From an uncultured Oscillospiraceae bacterium (lineage in GTDB: Bacteria > Bacillota > Clostridia > Oscillospirales > Acutalibacteraceae): a DNA stretch of 30,211 nt. Below the pieces are notes generated by a model. It made no database searches. It was given only the letters and a program-made list of their open reading frames with translations, and was not told where the DNA came from. Location of the stretch: the NCBI GenBank assembly GCA_905192745.1, contig CAJJLZ010000029.1, forward strand, positions 1-30,211, read 5' to 3'. Every line of letters begins with the position of its first letter. Positions within the stretch are counted from its first letter, which is position 1. Below are positions 21,911-30,091 of the stretch, one piece after another. A program made the translations under genes and the position numbers.

Positions 21911-23797
21911 ATGTGCGGATTTTGCGGATTCACGGGCCGGATCGTCAACCGGGACGATTTACGGCGGGAGGATGTGCTGCGGGAAATGGCGGCGCAGATT
22001 ACCCATCGAGGCCCCGACTCCGAAGGCTATTATCTCGCCGGCGAAGAGATGGACGACAGCGTCGCCATGGGCTTCCGCCGGCTGAGCATTATCGATCTGG
22101 ACGGCGGCAGCCAGCCGCTGTACAACGAGGATAAAACGCTGGTACTGATGTTCAACGGCGAGATTTACAACTATCAGGCGCTGCGGGCCGAGCTTCAGGA
22201 AAAAGGCCACATCTTTGCCACCGAAACCGACAGCGAGGTGCTGCTCCACGGCTTTGAGGAGTGGAAGGAAGCGCTTCTTCCCCGGCTGCGGGGGATGTTC
22301 GCCTTTGTGATCTGGAACACGGCGGACCATTCGCTGTTCATCGCGCGGGATTATTTCGGCATCAAGCCCATGCATTATTCCCTCCTCCCCGACGGGCGGC
22401 TGCTCTGGGCCAGCGAGATCAAATGCCTGCTGAAGCATCCGGATTTCGTGAAGGAATTCAACGAAGACGCGCTGGACGGCTATCTTTCTTTTCAGTATTC
22501 TGTCCCGCGGGAAACCTTTTTTAAAAACGTATACTGTCTGCGCCCCTCCCATTATCTCTGGTACCGGAACGGCGAGGTAAGCGAGCACCGGTATTGGGAG
22601 CCGGTTTTTCATCCGGACGAAAGCATGACCCTTGACGAGGCGGTGGACGAGATCGACCGGGTGTTCACCGATTCGGTGGAGGCGCACCGGATCAGCGATG
22701 TGGAGGTGGGCTGCTTCCTCTCCAGCGGAGTGGACTCCAGCTATGTCGCCAGCTATTTCGGCGGACAGAAGGCGTTCACTGTCGGCTTCGACAACGGGCA
22801 GCATTACAACGAAAGCAACTACGCCGCGGCGCTGGCGGAAACCGTCGGTATCGAGCATTACACTCACATTATCAGCGAGCAGGAATACTGGGACGCCCTG
22901 CCCGCCGTGCAGTATCACCTCGACCAGCCGCTGGCCGATCCCTCCTGTATCGCGCTGTATTTCGTTTCCAAGCTGGCGGCGGAGCATGTGAAGGTGGTGC
23001 TTTCGGGCGAAGGGGCGGACGAGCTGTTCGGCGGCTACCGCATTTATCACGAGCCCTTCTCCCTGCGGAAATACCAGAAGCTACCCCGCTGGCTGCGGAA
23101 GGGGGCGGCGGCTTTGGTTTCCCGTCTGCCCGATTTCAAGGGAAAATCCTTCCTTATCCGGGGGAGCAAGACGCTGGAGGAGCGCTTCATCGGAAATGCC
23201 TATATGTTCGGACCAAAGGAAAAGTCCCGCCTTCTCCGAAATATTCCGGCGACCGACCCGGCAACGAAAACCGCCGAGTTCTACGAACGCTGCAAGGGAC
23301 AGGACGACGTGACCCGGATGCAGTATCTGGACATCAACCGCTGGATGGTGGGGGATATCCTGCTGAAGGCCGACCGGATGAGCATGGCCCATTCGCTGGA
23401 GCTGCGGGTCCCCTTTCTGGACAAAGAGGTGTTCGAGGTGGCGTCCCGTATCCCGGTCAAGCACCGCATCGCGGGCGGCACCACCAAATACGCCATGCGC
23501 CGGGCCGCCATGCGGCATATCCCGGATGAGGCCGCCAGCAAGCCGAAGCTCGGTTTCCCGGTGCCCATCCGGGTCTGGCTGCGGCAGGAGGCCTACTACC
23601 ACCGGGTGAAGGAAGCCTTCACCTCCCCCGACGCCGAACGCTTTTTCCATACGGAGGAGTTGATGACGTTCCTCGATCAGCATTATCAGGGGAAAAAGGA
23701 CAACAGCCGGAAAATATGGACGATTTATATGTTCCTCGTCTGGTACGGGGTATATTTCGGGGATGAAAGCGCGCTGTCCGAGCCGTCTCCGGTCTGA
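21911..23797 (+). CDS. asnB: Asparagine synthetase B (glutamine-hydrolysing)
   Basis: A 628-aa cytoplasmic enzyme making asparagine from aspartate, glutamine and ATP. The N-terminal Ntn glutaminase domain (2-210) starts with the required nucleophile Cys2 in MCGFCGF and has HRGPDSEG. The C-terminal synthetase domain has the PP-loop SSGVDSS (271-277) and SGEGADELFGGY (365-376), then RMSMAHSLELRVPFLD. I start at ATG 21911, not the in-frame ATG at 21905, because maturation must expose Cys2 and because AAAGG is 10 nt from 21911 but only 4 nt from 21905. Length is typical of the AsnB/AsnO class. A lipase-like gene follows after 21 nt, so the two are cotranscribed. Confidence 0.95.
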   Translation: MCGFCGFTGRIVNRDDLRREDVLREMAAQITHRGPDSEGYYLAGEEMDDSVAMGFRRLSIIDLDGGSQPLYNEDKTLVLMFNGEIYNYQALRAELQEKGHIFATETDSEVLLHGFEEWKEALLPRLRGMFAFVIWNTADHSLFIARDYFGIKPMHYSLLPDGRLLWASEIKCLLKHPDFVKEFNEDALDGYLSFQYSVPRETFFKNVYCLRPSHYLWYRNGEVSEHRYWEPVFHPDESMTLDEAVDEIDRVFTDSVEAHRISDVEVGCFLSSGVDSSYVASYFGGQKAFTVGFDNGQHYNESNYAAALAETVGIEHYTHIISEQEYWDALPAVQYHLDQPLADPSCIALYFVSKLAAEHVKVVLSGEGADELFGGYRIYHEPFSLRKYQKLPRWLRKGAAALVSRLPDFKGKSFLIRGSKTLEERFIGNAYMFGPKEKSRLLRNIPATDPATKTAEFYERCKGQDDVTRMQYLDINRWMVGDILLKADRMSMAHSLELRVPFLDKEVFEVASRIPVKHRIAGGTTKYAMRRAAMRHIPDEAASKPKLGFPVPIRVWLRQEAYYHRVKEAFTSPDAERFFHTEELMTFLDQHYQGKKDNSRKIWTIYMFLVWYGVYFGDESALSEPSPV

Positions 23798-23818
23798 CGA
23801 CGCGGGGAGGGAAAGCCG

Positions 23819-25177
23819 ATGAAACGTGCGAAAGCCCGCCGCAGAAAGCCCGCCGACACTCTGCTCTGCGGTTTTGAAACCCTGCTGATTGCCCTTCCGG
23901 CCAACAGCTACCGGCTGATCCGGGATGTGCTTTCCCCGGGGTGGATCCCGGCCTTTATACTCGTCTTTCTGGCGGCGAACCTCCTGCCGTTTGTGACGGG
24001 GCGGGGCCTGCCCGGACTCCGGCTGCGGGTGTGCCGCCACGGCGTGATCTGCCTGAAGGCGTTCCTTGGTTCGGCGGTACTCTCCGTTGTTTATCACATA
24101 GCGGCCGCGTTTGCCCTCCTCCCCGGCCTATGGGGCGTTTGGGCAATGAGCGCCGTCGTCTGCATCCTCGCGGAATCGATTCTGTTCTGGAACGGCATTC
24201 TCTGCGTATACGGCGCTTCCGTGCAGCTCGGAATCCGGCAACGGGTGATCGGCCTGCTCTGCGGCCTGATCCCGATCGCCCATCTGTTCGCCCTCGGCGG
24301 CATTATCCGGACGGTCGAGGCCGAGGTGGACTGGGAAGCGGAGGCGGCGCGGCGGGACGAGGAACGAAAGGAACAGCAGCTTTGCCGCACCCGGTATCCC
24401 CTGCTGCTGGTACACGGCGTATTCTTTCGGGATTACCGGTTTCCGAATTACTGGGGGCGTATTCCGGAGGCGCTGAAGAAAAACGGCGCGCAGATTTTTT
24501 ACGGCAATCATCAATCCGCCGCCTCGGTGGAAAACAGCGCCGCCGAGCTGGCCGCGCGGATACAGGAAATCGTCGAGGAAACGGGCTGCGGCAAGGTAAA
24601 CGTCATCGCCCATTCCAAGGGCGGGCTGGACTGCCGCTGTGCGGTGAGCCGCGGGGGCGCCGCCCCGTATGTCGCGTCCATCACGACAATCAACACCCCG
24701 CACCGCGGCTGCGGCTTTGCGGACTATCTGCTGACCAAAATTCCGGCGGCCGTACAGGCACGGGCTGCGTCCGCGTACAACGCGGCGATGCGAAAGCTGG
24801 GCGACCGTGATCCCGACTTCACGGCGGCTGTGCGGGACCTGACGGCGGCCCGCTGCACCGAGCTGGATCACTCCATGCCCCTGCCCGAGGGCATATTCTG
24901 CCAGAGTGTCGGCTCCCGGCTGAACCAGGCGACCAACGGCAAATTTCCGCTGAATTTCACCTATCCGCTGGCCAAATACTTCGACGGGCCGAACGACGGC
25001 CTGGTGGCGGAGGAATCCTTCCGCTGGGGAGAACGGTACGATTTCCTCACCGTGGAGGGAAAGCGGGGAATCTCCCACGGCGATATGATCGACCTGAACC
25101 GGGAAAACATCCCCGGCTTCGATGTGCGGGAATATTATGTGCAGCTGGTTTCCGGCCTGCGGCAGCGGGGACTTTGA
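23819..25177 (+). CDS. Membrane-anchored alpha/beta-hydrolase, triacylglycerol lipase-like
   Basis: A 452-aa protein with an N-terminal region containing about four hydrophobic segments (18-36, 42-60, 82-102 and 106-165 as one or two helices), then an alpha/beta-hydrolase domain (193-450). LLLVHGVFF (195-203) is the oxyanion-hole strand, and AHSKGG (264-269) is the nucleophile elbow with Ser266. GPNDGLV (Asp393) and SHGDMID (His420) complete a plausible Ser-Asp-His triad. INTPHRG (291-297) is common in bacterial lipases. The substrate, an acyl ester lipid or similar, is inferred from the family. Start ATG 23819 has GGAGG about 9-10 nt upstream. The gene is downstream of asnB with a 21-nt gap and ends before a 12-bp terminator. 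Membrane domains fused to this kind of lipase are unusual but the whole reading frame is intact. Confidence 0.8.
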   Translation: MKRAKARRRKPADTLLCGFETLLIALPANSYRLIRDVLSPGWIPAFILVFLAANLLPFVTGRGLPGLRLRVCRHGVICLKAFLGSAVLSVVYHIAAAFALLPGLWGVWAMSAVVCILAESILFWNGILCVYGASVQLGIRQRVIGLLCGLIPIAHLFALGGIIRTVEAEVDWEAEAARRDEERKEQQLCRTRYPLLLVHGVFFRDYRFPNYWGRIPEALKKNGAQIFYGNHQSAASVENSAAELAARIQEIVEETGCGKVNVIAHSKGGLDCRCAVSRGGAAPYVASITTINTPHRGCGFADYLLTKIPAAVQARAASAYNAAMRKLGDRDPDFTAAVRDLTAARCTELDHSMPLPEGIFCQSVGSRLNQATNGKFPLNFTYPLAKYFDGPNDGLVAEESFRWGERYDFLTVEGKRGISHGDMIDLNRENIPGFDVREYYVQLVSGLRQRGL

Positions 25178-25215
25178 CGGGCAGGAATTTCGTATAAAAT
25201 GCAGTATACATAGCG

Positions 25216-25252
25216 CAAAGCGGCCGGGAGCTTTTCCGGCCGCTTTGGTTTT
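25216..25252 (+). terminator. Terminator of the asnB-lipase unit
   Basis: A perfect 12-bp stem CAAAGCGGCCGG/CCGGCCGCTTTG (25216-25227 with 25236-25247) with an 8-nt loop is followed by GTTTTC. It lies 38 nt after the lipase stop. Confidence 0.85.
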
Positions 25253-25344
25253 CAGGAGGGAGACTGGCGCCGCCTGTCTGTCCTGCTTTTGACTCCGCCG
25301 TTTCATAAGATTTCCGTCTGCCGGCGAAAAGGCGGTTGCAGCTC

Positions 25345-25373
25345 TTGACGGAAGAGAAAAGAAATGGTATAGT
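25345..25373 (+). promoter_or_regulatory. Promoter of the GntR-ABC operon
   Basis: -35 TTGACG (25345-25350), a 17-bp spacer and -10 TATAGT (25368-25373). The predicted start is at about 25380, inside the candidate operator. Confidence 0.8.
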
Positions 25374-25375
25374 CC

Positions 25376-25402
25376 AAGTGCACTATATGAGTTAATACAC
25401 TT
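25376..25402 (+). promoter_or_regulatory. Candidate GntR/YtrA operator at the transcription start
   Basis: An imperfect dyad with ends AAGTG (25376-25380) and CACTT (25398-25402) and an AT-rich centre (CACTATATGAGTTAATACAC) overlaps +1. YtrA-type GntR repressors commonly autoregulate by binding such sites. Binding is inferred from position and symmetry only. Confidence 0.5.
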
Positions 25403-25472
25403 AGATCTTATGAAACAATCGGTATATGCGGATGGTACGGTACATTGTCCGCATCAGGAAAGGAGGACTGCT

Positions 25473-25910
25473 GTGTTTACCATTGACGTGATGTCCCGCG
25501 TTCCGGTGTATGAGCAGATCATCGATCAACTGGAGCGGCTGGTGCTGACCGGCGCGCTCCGGCCGGGAGAACAGATTCCCTCGGTGCGCGGCCTGTCCAC
25601 CCAGCTTTCCATCAACCCCAACACCATCCAGAAGGCGTACTCCGAACTGGATCGGCGGGGCATCCTCTGCTCCGTGCCGGGGAGGGGCTGTTTTATATCC
25701 GACAACGCCTTTCCCCTGCTCGGCGAATACAAGCGGAAGGATCTGGAAAAGGTGGCGGCTCTCGCGCGGGATTTGCGGCTGGCCGGTATCGACAAAAACA
25801 GCGTTCTGGCGGCGGTAGAACGGGCGTACCGTGAAAACGGCGCGGAGGACGGGACGGATATTCCGCCCCTGCTGTCACAGCATAAACGAGAGGTGGGAGA
25901 AGACGTATGA
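25473..25910 (+). CDS. GntR-family transcriptional regulator, YtrA-like
   Basis: A 145-aa DNA-binding protein. Residues about 8-75 are the GntR winged helix: VPVYEQIIDQLERLVLTGAL, LRPGEQIPSVRGLSTQLSIN and NPNTIQKAYSELDRRGI. The short helical C-terminus (about 85-130) places it in the YtrA subfamily, which usually controls an adjacent ABC transporter and often responds to envelope stress or cell-wall antibiotics. The start is GTG 25473 with AAGGAGG 6 nt upstream; an ATG at 25410 has no ribosome site and lies just after the operator. Its stop overlaps the ABC ATPase start (ATGA), so the two are coupled. Confidence 0.9.
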   Translation: MFTIDVMSRVPVYEQIIDQLERLVLTGALRPGEQIPSVRGLSTQLSINPNTIQKAYSELDRRGILCSVPGRGCFISDNAFPLLGEYKRKDLEKVAALARDLRLAGIDKNSVLAAVERAYRENGAEDGTDIPPLLSQHKREVGEDV

Positions 25911-26842
25911 TTCAAGCGGAAAACCTGATTAAACGATTCGGCGGCTTTACCGCGCTGGGCGGTATCCGCTGTACCATTCCCTCCGGCTGCGTCTACGGCA
26001 TGGTCGGCTCCAACGGCGCGGGGAAATCCACGTTTCTCCGGCTGGTGAACGGCGTTTACCGGCCGGACAGCGGGACGATCACCATCGACGGGGAGCCGGT
26101 TTATGAGAATCCCGCGGTGAAACGGCGGATCGCTTACGTTCCCGACGATCTGTATTTTCTCCCCGGCGCCAGCCTGAACCGGATGGCCAAGCTGTATGAA
26201 GCGGCGTATCCCTCTTTTGACCGGGCGCGGTTCCGTTCGCTGGTCGGCACCTTCCGGCTGGAGGCGGACAAAGCCATCGGAAATTTTTCCAAGGGGATGA
26301 AGCGGCAGGCCGCGACTATCCTCGCGCTGGCCTGCCGGGCGGATTACCTGTTTTTTGACGAGACCTTCGACGGGTTGGACCCGATTATGCGGAATCTGGT
26401 GAAAAGCCTGATCTGCGGCGACGTGCTGGAACGGGGCGCGACCGTCATCGTCACCTCCCATTCCCTGCGGGAGCTGGAGGACACCTGCGATCAGCTCGCC
26501 CTGCTGCATCAGGGAGGCATCGTGCTGGAAAGCGATGTGCAGAACCTGAAAACCTCCCTGTTCAAAATCCAGATCGCCTTTTCCCGCGAGTATAATCAGC
26601 AGTTATTCTCCGAACTGGATATTCTGCATTTTGCCAAGCGGGGCTCGGTCTCCAGCATGATCGTCCGGGGAGACCGGGACGCGGTGGTGGAATGGCTGCG
26701 CGGCCAGCAGCCCTCCGTGCTTGACGTACTGCCGCTGACGCTGGAAGAGGTATTCACCTATGAGATGGAGGCCCTCGGCTACTCCTTCCGGGCGGAAGGC
26801 GACGGCCCCCTGTCAGCCGGTGCGAGAGAGAGGAGGGCGTAA
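25907..26842 (+). CDS. ABC transporter ATP-binding protein
   Basis: A 311-aa cytoplasmic ATPase. Walker A is GSNGAGKST (34-42), the signature is NFSKGMKRQ (126-134), Walker B is LFFDE (148-152) with D-loop DGLDP and the switch His is His185. The usual Q-loop glutamine is replaced in AYVPDDLYF, as in other YtrB-type exporters. Residues 210-311 are a C-terminal accessory domain. It pairs with the 681-aa permease 2 nt downstream and is coupled to the GntR gene upstream. Export of an antimicrobial or envelope compound is the family expectation; the substrate is unknown. Confidence 0.92.
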   Translation: MIQAENLIKRFGGFTALGGIRCTIPSGCVYGMVGSNGAGKSTFLRLVNGVYRPDSGTITIDGEPVYENPAVKRRIAYVPDDLYFLPGASLNRMAKLYEAAYPSFDRARFRSLVGTFRLEADKAIGNFSKGMKRQAATILALACRADYLFFDETFDGLDPIMRNLVKSLICGDVLERGATVIVTSHSLRELEDTCDQLALLHQGGIVLESDVQNLKTSLFKIQIAFSREYNQQLFSELDILHFAKRGSVSSMIVRGDRDAVVEWLRGQQPSVLDVLPLTLEEVFTYEMEALGYSFRAEGDGPLSAGARERRA

Positions 26843-26844
26843 CC

Positions 26845-28890
26845 ATGCCAGCAAAAAAAGACGGCGCCGCGTCGTTATTCACGCGGCTGTTTGATCCCAA
26901 GATGTATGTGGAAGGACTCCGCCAGCTGCGGGTCATGGGGGTTCTGTGCTCCGTCATCCTGGAAGTTGTGGTGTTGCTGTGCTGCTACAACAGCGCACGC
27001 TACCAATCCATTGACTTTGAGGCAACCAGCTTTCTGGTTCTGCTTGGGGTCATGGCGATGACTCCGCTGATGACCCTGTATCTGTTCCGCTTTTTGAACC
27101 ATCGGGAAAGCTGTGATTTTTATCACGCCCTGCCCCATACCCGCGCCAGCCTTTTTCTCAGTTTTTTCAGCGCGGTGCTGACCTGGGCCCTTGCCGGATT
27201 CTTCCTAGCCGCCGCTACCGTGCTGATCGGCACGGATATTCCCACCGGCTATCCGGTCGTGTTCCGGCTGTTGTACGGACCGGGCGTCATCCTGTTCCTG
27301 ACGGCGGTGACTGCGCTTGCGATGAGCGTGACCGGCACCACGCTGTCTAACGTACTGGTGACCGGGATGTTCGCTCTTGCGCCCCGGCTTCTGGTAATGG
27401 TCTATCTGTATACCGCCCAAAGCATTCTGCCGATTCTTCCCGTCCGGAGCGAATCGGTGTTCGATCTGCATTACAATCCGATTTTTTATCTGCTGGAGCA
27501 TCCCGGCGGCACACAGGAGGATTACGGCGCGGTGCTGTACGCGCTGGCGGTCGGGCTGCTGTATACCGTTCTGGCCCTTTTCCTGTTCCACCGCCGGCGA
27601 AGCGAAACGGCGGGGCAGGCCGCGCCCAACCGCATTCTTCAGACGGCGTTCCGGCTACTTCTCTCCATGCTGATCTGCCTGTATCCCTGTGCGCGGATCG
27701 TTCAGGGATATTTCCGGGACGGCGACGACCTGCTGCTGCTGATTTTTTATGTCGCCGCACTGATTGTGTATTTCCTGTATGAGCTGCTCACCACGCGTAA
27801 GGTGAAAAACCTTGTGAAATCCATTCCCGCGCTCGGCGTGCTTCTGGCGATGAACATTGTGTTTGTCGCCAGCTTGTCCGGTCTGAAGGCCGCCGTTTTC
27901 TCTCAAACCCCGGACGCGGAGGAGGTACAGAGCGTTACCTTCCGGCTGGACAACAGCGTAACCGGCTATCTGGAAGCGCGGGCCGAAAGCATATCCATTG
28001 AGAACAAGGATTGCCTTTATCTGGTAACGGAACGGCTGCGGAAAGAGGTCGCGACGCTGCAGAAAACTCCCGATTACGCCTTCGGCTATCCGAACTTTGT
28101 GAGCACAACGCGGGAGGTGGAAATCCGCACCAAATCCGGCGTGATTCACCGGGTGCTGCCCTTTACCCCCGCGGAATATACGCGGGTTTCGCAACGGCTC
28201 CGGCAGGAGGAAGCCTATCAGAGGGCGTATATGGAGCTGCCGTCCATCCGAAGCGCCGACGTAAGCGTCCATCTGGACGGGCTGTCGGACAGCCAGACGG
28301 CGGCGGTCTATCAGCAGCTTCAGCAGGAGATCAACGAGTTGGGACTTGAACGCTGGTACAACATTGTCAACAATCCCCTGCCCTATGTCAGCCTGCTGAG
28401 CGAGCAGGGGGACGGAGACCTGTATTTCGCTAACCTCTACCTTTCCGGCCCAGTGAACGGGGAATGGCGCACCACCACCATCACCCTCTCGACCGCTCTC
28501 CCCCGCACGCTGGCGCTGTATCTGAAAAGCGTGAACGAATCCAACTGGCGGACGGTTCTGGAGGGAATTCCGGACGAGGACGCGGCAATCCATACCATCG
28601 GCATGGGGATATCGGAAGAATTCGGCTATATAGAATTCTATATCAACCAGTTTTCCGAACCGGAGGAAACCGCCATGCGCACCTTTTTAACGGAGCTTGT
28701 CCGGCGGCTGGAAGCCGACCCGGAGCAGACGATTGATGTAACCAAGCCGCTGTATGGAATCTCCGTCTCACGCGGGAGCAAGGAATCCATGGTTTATCTG
28801 AATGTGAAGGAAGGAACATATCCGCCGGTGAATTTGGACGGGATTCTCTATCCGGGAGAAACGGAATACACGGTTGCCACAATATCATAA
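26845..28890 (+). CDS. ABC transporter permease with large extracytoplasmic C-terminal domain
   Basis: A 681-aa membrane protein. About nine or ten hydrophobic segments fill residues 30-350 (for example around 33-48, 62-80, 105-128, 145-165, 225-245 and 325-352). The remaining 330 residues are hydrophilic with no catalytic motif that I recognise, and are probably outside the membrane or form a separate domain. Large clostridial permeases of this kind (often labelled DUF6449-like) sit in GntR/YtrA operons. Start ATG 26845 follows AGGAGG. It is the last gene of the operon and is followed 6 nt later by a terminator hairpin. The assignment rests on membrane topology and the ATPase partner. Confidence 0.8.
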   Translation: MPAKKDGAASLFTRLFDPKMYVEGLRQLRVMGVLCSVILEVVVLLCCYNSARYQSIDFEATSFLVLLGVMAMTPLMTLYLFRFLNHRESCDFYHALPHTRASLFLSFFSAVLTWALAGFFLAAATVLIGTDIPTGYPVVFRLLYGPGVILFLTAVTALAMSVTGTTLSNVLVTGMFALAPRLLVMVYLYTAQSILPILPVRSESVFDLHYNPIFYLLEHPGGTQEDYGAVLYALAVGLLYTVLALFLFHRRRSETAGQAAPNRILQTAFRLLLSMLICLYPCARIVQGYFRDGDDLLLLIFYVAALIVYFLYELLTTRKVKNLVKSIPALGVLLAMNIVFVASLSGLKAAVFSQTPDAEEVQSVTFRLDNSVTGYLEARAESISIENKDCLYLVTERLRKEVATLQKTPDYAFGYPNFVSTTREVEIRTKSGVIHRVLPFTPAEYTRVSQRLRQEEAYQRAYMELPSIRSADVSVHLDGLSDSQTAAVYQQLQQEINELGLERWYNIVNNPLPYVSLLSEQGDGDLYFANLYLSGPVNGEWRTTTITLSTALPRTLALYLKSVNESNWRTVLEGIPDEDAAIHTIGMGISEEFGYIEFYINQFSEPEETAMRTFLTELVRRLEADPEQTIDVTKPLYGISVSRGSKESMVYLNVKEGTYPPVNLDGILYPGETEYTVATIS

Positions 28891-28896
28891 ACAGTC

Positions 28897-28936
28897 AGCG
28901 GCGAATCAGGAAATTCTGATCCGCCGCTGTTTTTTT
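28897..28936 (+). terminator. Terminator of the GntR-ABC operon
   Basis: A 13-bp stem with one A-C mismatch (28897-28909 with 28916-28928) is followed by G and seven T residues. The T-run overlaps the 3' end of spoIIID on the other strand. Confidence 0.88.
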
Positions 28937-29192
28937 ATTTTTCATGGTTTTGCAGGTATTTGTTGCGGGTGGCAATCCCTCCGCGGATATGCCTTTGCGC
29001 CTTGTTCTGCTCGAGGACATACCGTACCCGCCCGTAAAGCTGGGGGTTCACCTGCCGCAATCTGTCGGATACGTCCTTGTGTACGGTAGACTTGGATATA
29101 TGAAACTTCCCCGCGGCGGCGCGGACCGTCGCGTTGTTTTCGATAATGTATTCGCCCAGTTCGATTGCCCGTTCCTCAACTGCTCCCTTCAC
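28935..29192 (-). CDS. spoIIID: Sporulation transcriptional regulator SpoIIID
   Basis: An 85-aa DNA-binding protein. Residues 5-20 (VEERAIELGEYIIENN), the helix-turn-helix ATVRAAAGKFHISKSTVHKD (21-40) and the basic C-terminal helix RHIRGGIATRNKY (67-79) are diagnostic of SpoIIID. The protein acts in the mother cell during sporulation, switching SigE-dependent genes and helping activate sigK. I start at GTG 29192, which gives the family's normal length. The GGA of AAAGGAAG is about 12 nt upstream, which is rather long, and GTG codons at 29201 and 29213 are alternatives with poorer ribosome sites. It marks the organism as spore-forming. Confidence 0.93.
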   Translation of the reverse strand: MKGAVEERAIELGEYIIENNATVRAAAGKFHISKSTVHKDVSDRLRQVNPQLYGRVRYVLEQNKAQRHIRGGIATRNKYLQNHEK

Positions 29193-29282
29193 GCTGACCA
29201 CTCTTCCTTTCACAGCGGGCGGAACCCGTTCCTGACAACGGAGAACGCACTTTTCCGCGTTCCTCCCGAATTCTTCGTTTCA

Positions 29283-29311
29283 TACCTATGCGATGACCGC
29301 GAAGAATATGC
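29283..29311 (-). promoter_or_regulatory. Candidate SigE-type promoter for spoIIID
   Basis: On the minus strand, GCATATT (29305-29311) fits the SigE -35 (KMATATT). After a 14-bp spacer, CATAGGTA (29283-29290) partly fits the -10 (CATACAHT). SpoIIID is SigE-dependent in Bacillus, which supports the guess. A hairpin-capable pair ATTCTTCG/CGAAGAAT (29270-29277, 29300-29307) overlaps this site. Confidence 0.4.
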
Positions 29312-29439
29312 GGACAATCGGTGTGAACAAGGGCGCGGCGCAGGCTAACGGGCGCATATTTCCGCTTTCCCCGGAGAAGGGATCGGCACAACAAAAAATT
29401 ATTTTCTTAAAATGGATCTTTCTGCCCGAATCCGACTTA

Positions 29440-29512
29440 TTATATATATGCCATAAATTATGGCGAATATATTCAAGGAGGATTTGGGCTTAATTCACAT
29501 ATATGTGCATTG
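29440..29512 (+). repeat. Cluster of AT-rich palindromes upstream of the sigma-like gene
   Basis: GCCATAAATTATGGC (29450-29464), GAATATATTC (29465-29474) and CACATATATGTG (29497-29508) are three perfect or near-perfect palindromes in 60 bp. A strong AAGGAGG lies between the second and third (29475-29481). The first is flanked by ATATAT on both sides, making a larger dyad. They could be operators or RNA hairpins controlling the downstream gene. The TATTAT/TATATA sequences at 29438-29448 may be a -10, but no matching -35 is clear. Confidence 0.55.
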
Positions 29513-29524
29513 AGTCGTCATATT

Positions 29525-30091
29525 ATGAAAAACAGTTCGTTTATTCAAATACTTCGTTCCGAAATATCCAACGATGAGCTCTGCGACCTGCTGCGGACCT
29601 TTGAGCCGCTGCTGAAAAAGTATGCGCGGCTTTTGGAGTATCCGGACGCCTATTTCGATTTGCAGGCCGCTTTTCTTGACATTGTAAAAAAGCTGGATGT
29701 AAACAGGCTGGATAATAAAACCGACGGCACGGTTTTCCGATACATACAGTCCGCCGTCCATCATCAATACATTTCCCTCTCCAAAGCACGGAGGCAGTAT
29801 GTGCGCACGCACGTCCTTTTCTGCGAGTTGGAGGATCCCGAGACCGGGCTGACCTGTCTGTCAAACGTCCTTGCCGACACCCCGGCAGAGGACGAGCTGT
29901 CATTCATTGAAAAAGACTATCTGCAGCGGCATCTCAACAAAACCGAATATGAAATCATTCTTTTAATTTTCTACTGCGGATACAGCATCGCGGAAATCGC
30001 GCAGAGCAGGAAGGTATCCCGGCAATATGTAAACCGACAAAAAATAAGCGCTCTTCAAAAATTGAAAAGCGCTCTGCTGGAATCCGCGTAG
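29525..30091 (+). CDS. Small sigma-70-like factor
   Basis: A 188-aa protein with a region-2-like helical N-terminus (about 15-75, including LLKKYARLLEYPDAYFDLQAAF) and a C-terminal region-4-like helix-turn-helix (about 140-185: LLIFYCGYSIAEIAQSRKV, then SRQYVNRQKISALQKLK). The layout resembles group IV/V alternative sigma factors such as those controlling toxins, bacteriocins or mobile elements in clostridia, but I cannot name the regulon. No ribosome site precedes ATG 29525 or the in-frame TTG at 29510. The only AAGGAGG (29475-29481) is 28 nt or more away, with a palindrome between. Translation start is therefore uncertain. Confidence 0.72.
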   Translation: MKNSSFIQILRSEISNDELCDLLRTFEPLLKKYARLLEYPDAYFDLQAAFLDIVKKLDVNRLDNKTDGTVFRYIQSAVHHQYISLSKARRQYVRTHVLFCELEDPETGLTCLSNVLADTPAEDELSFIEKDYLQRHLNKTEYEIILLIFYCGYSIAEIAQSRKVSRQYVNRQKISALQKLKSALLESA

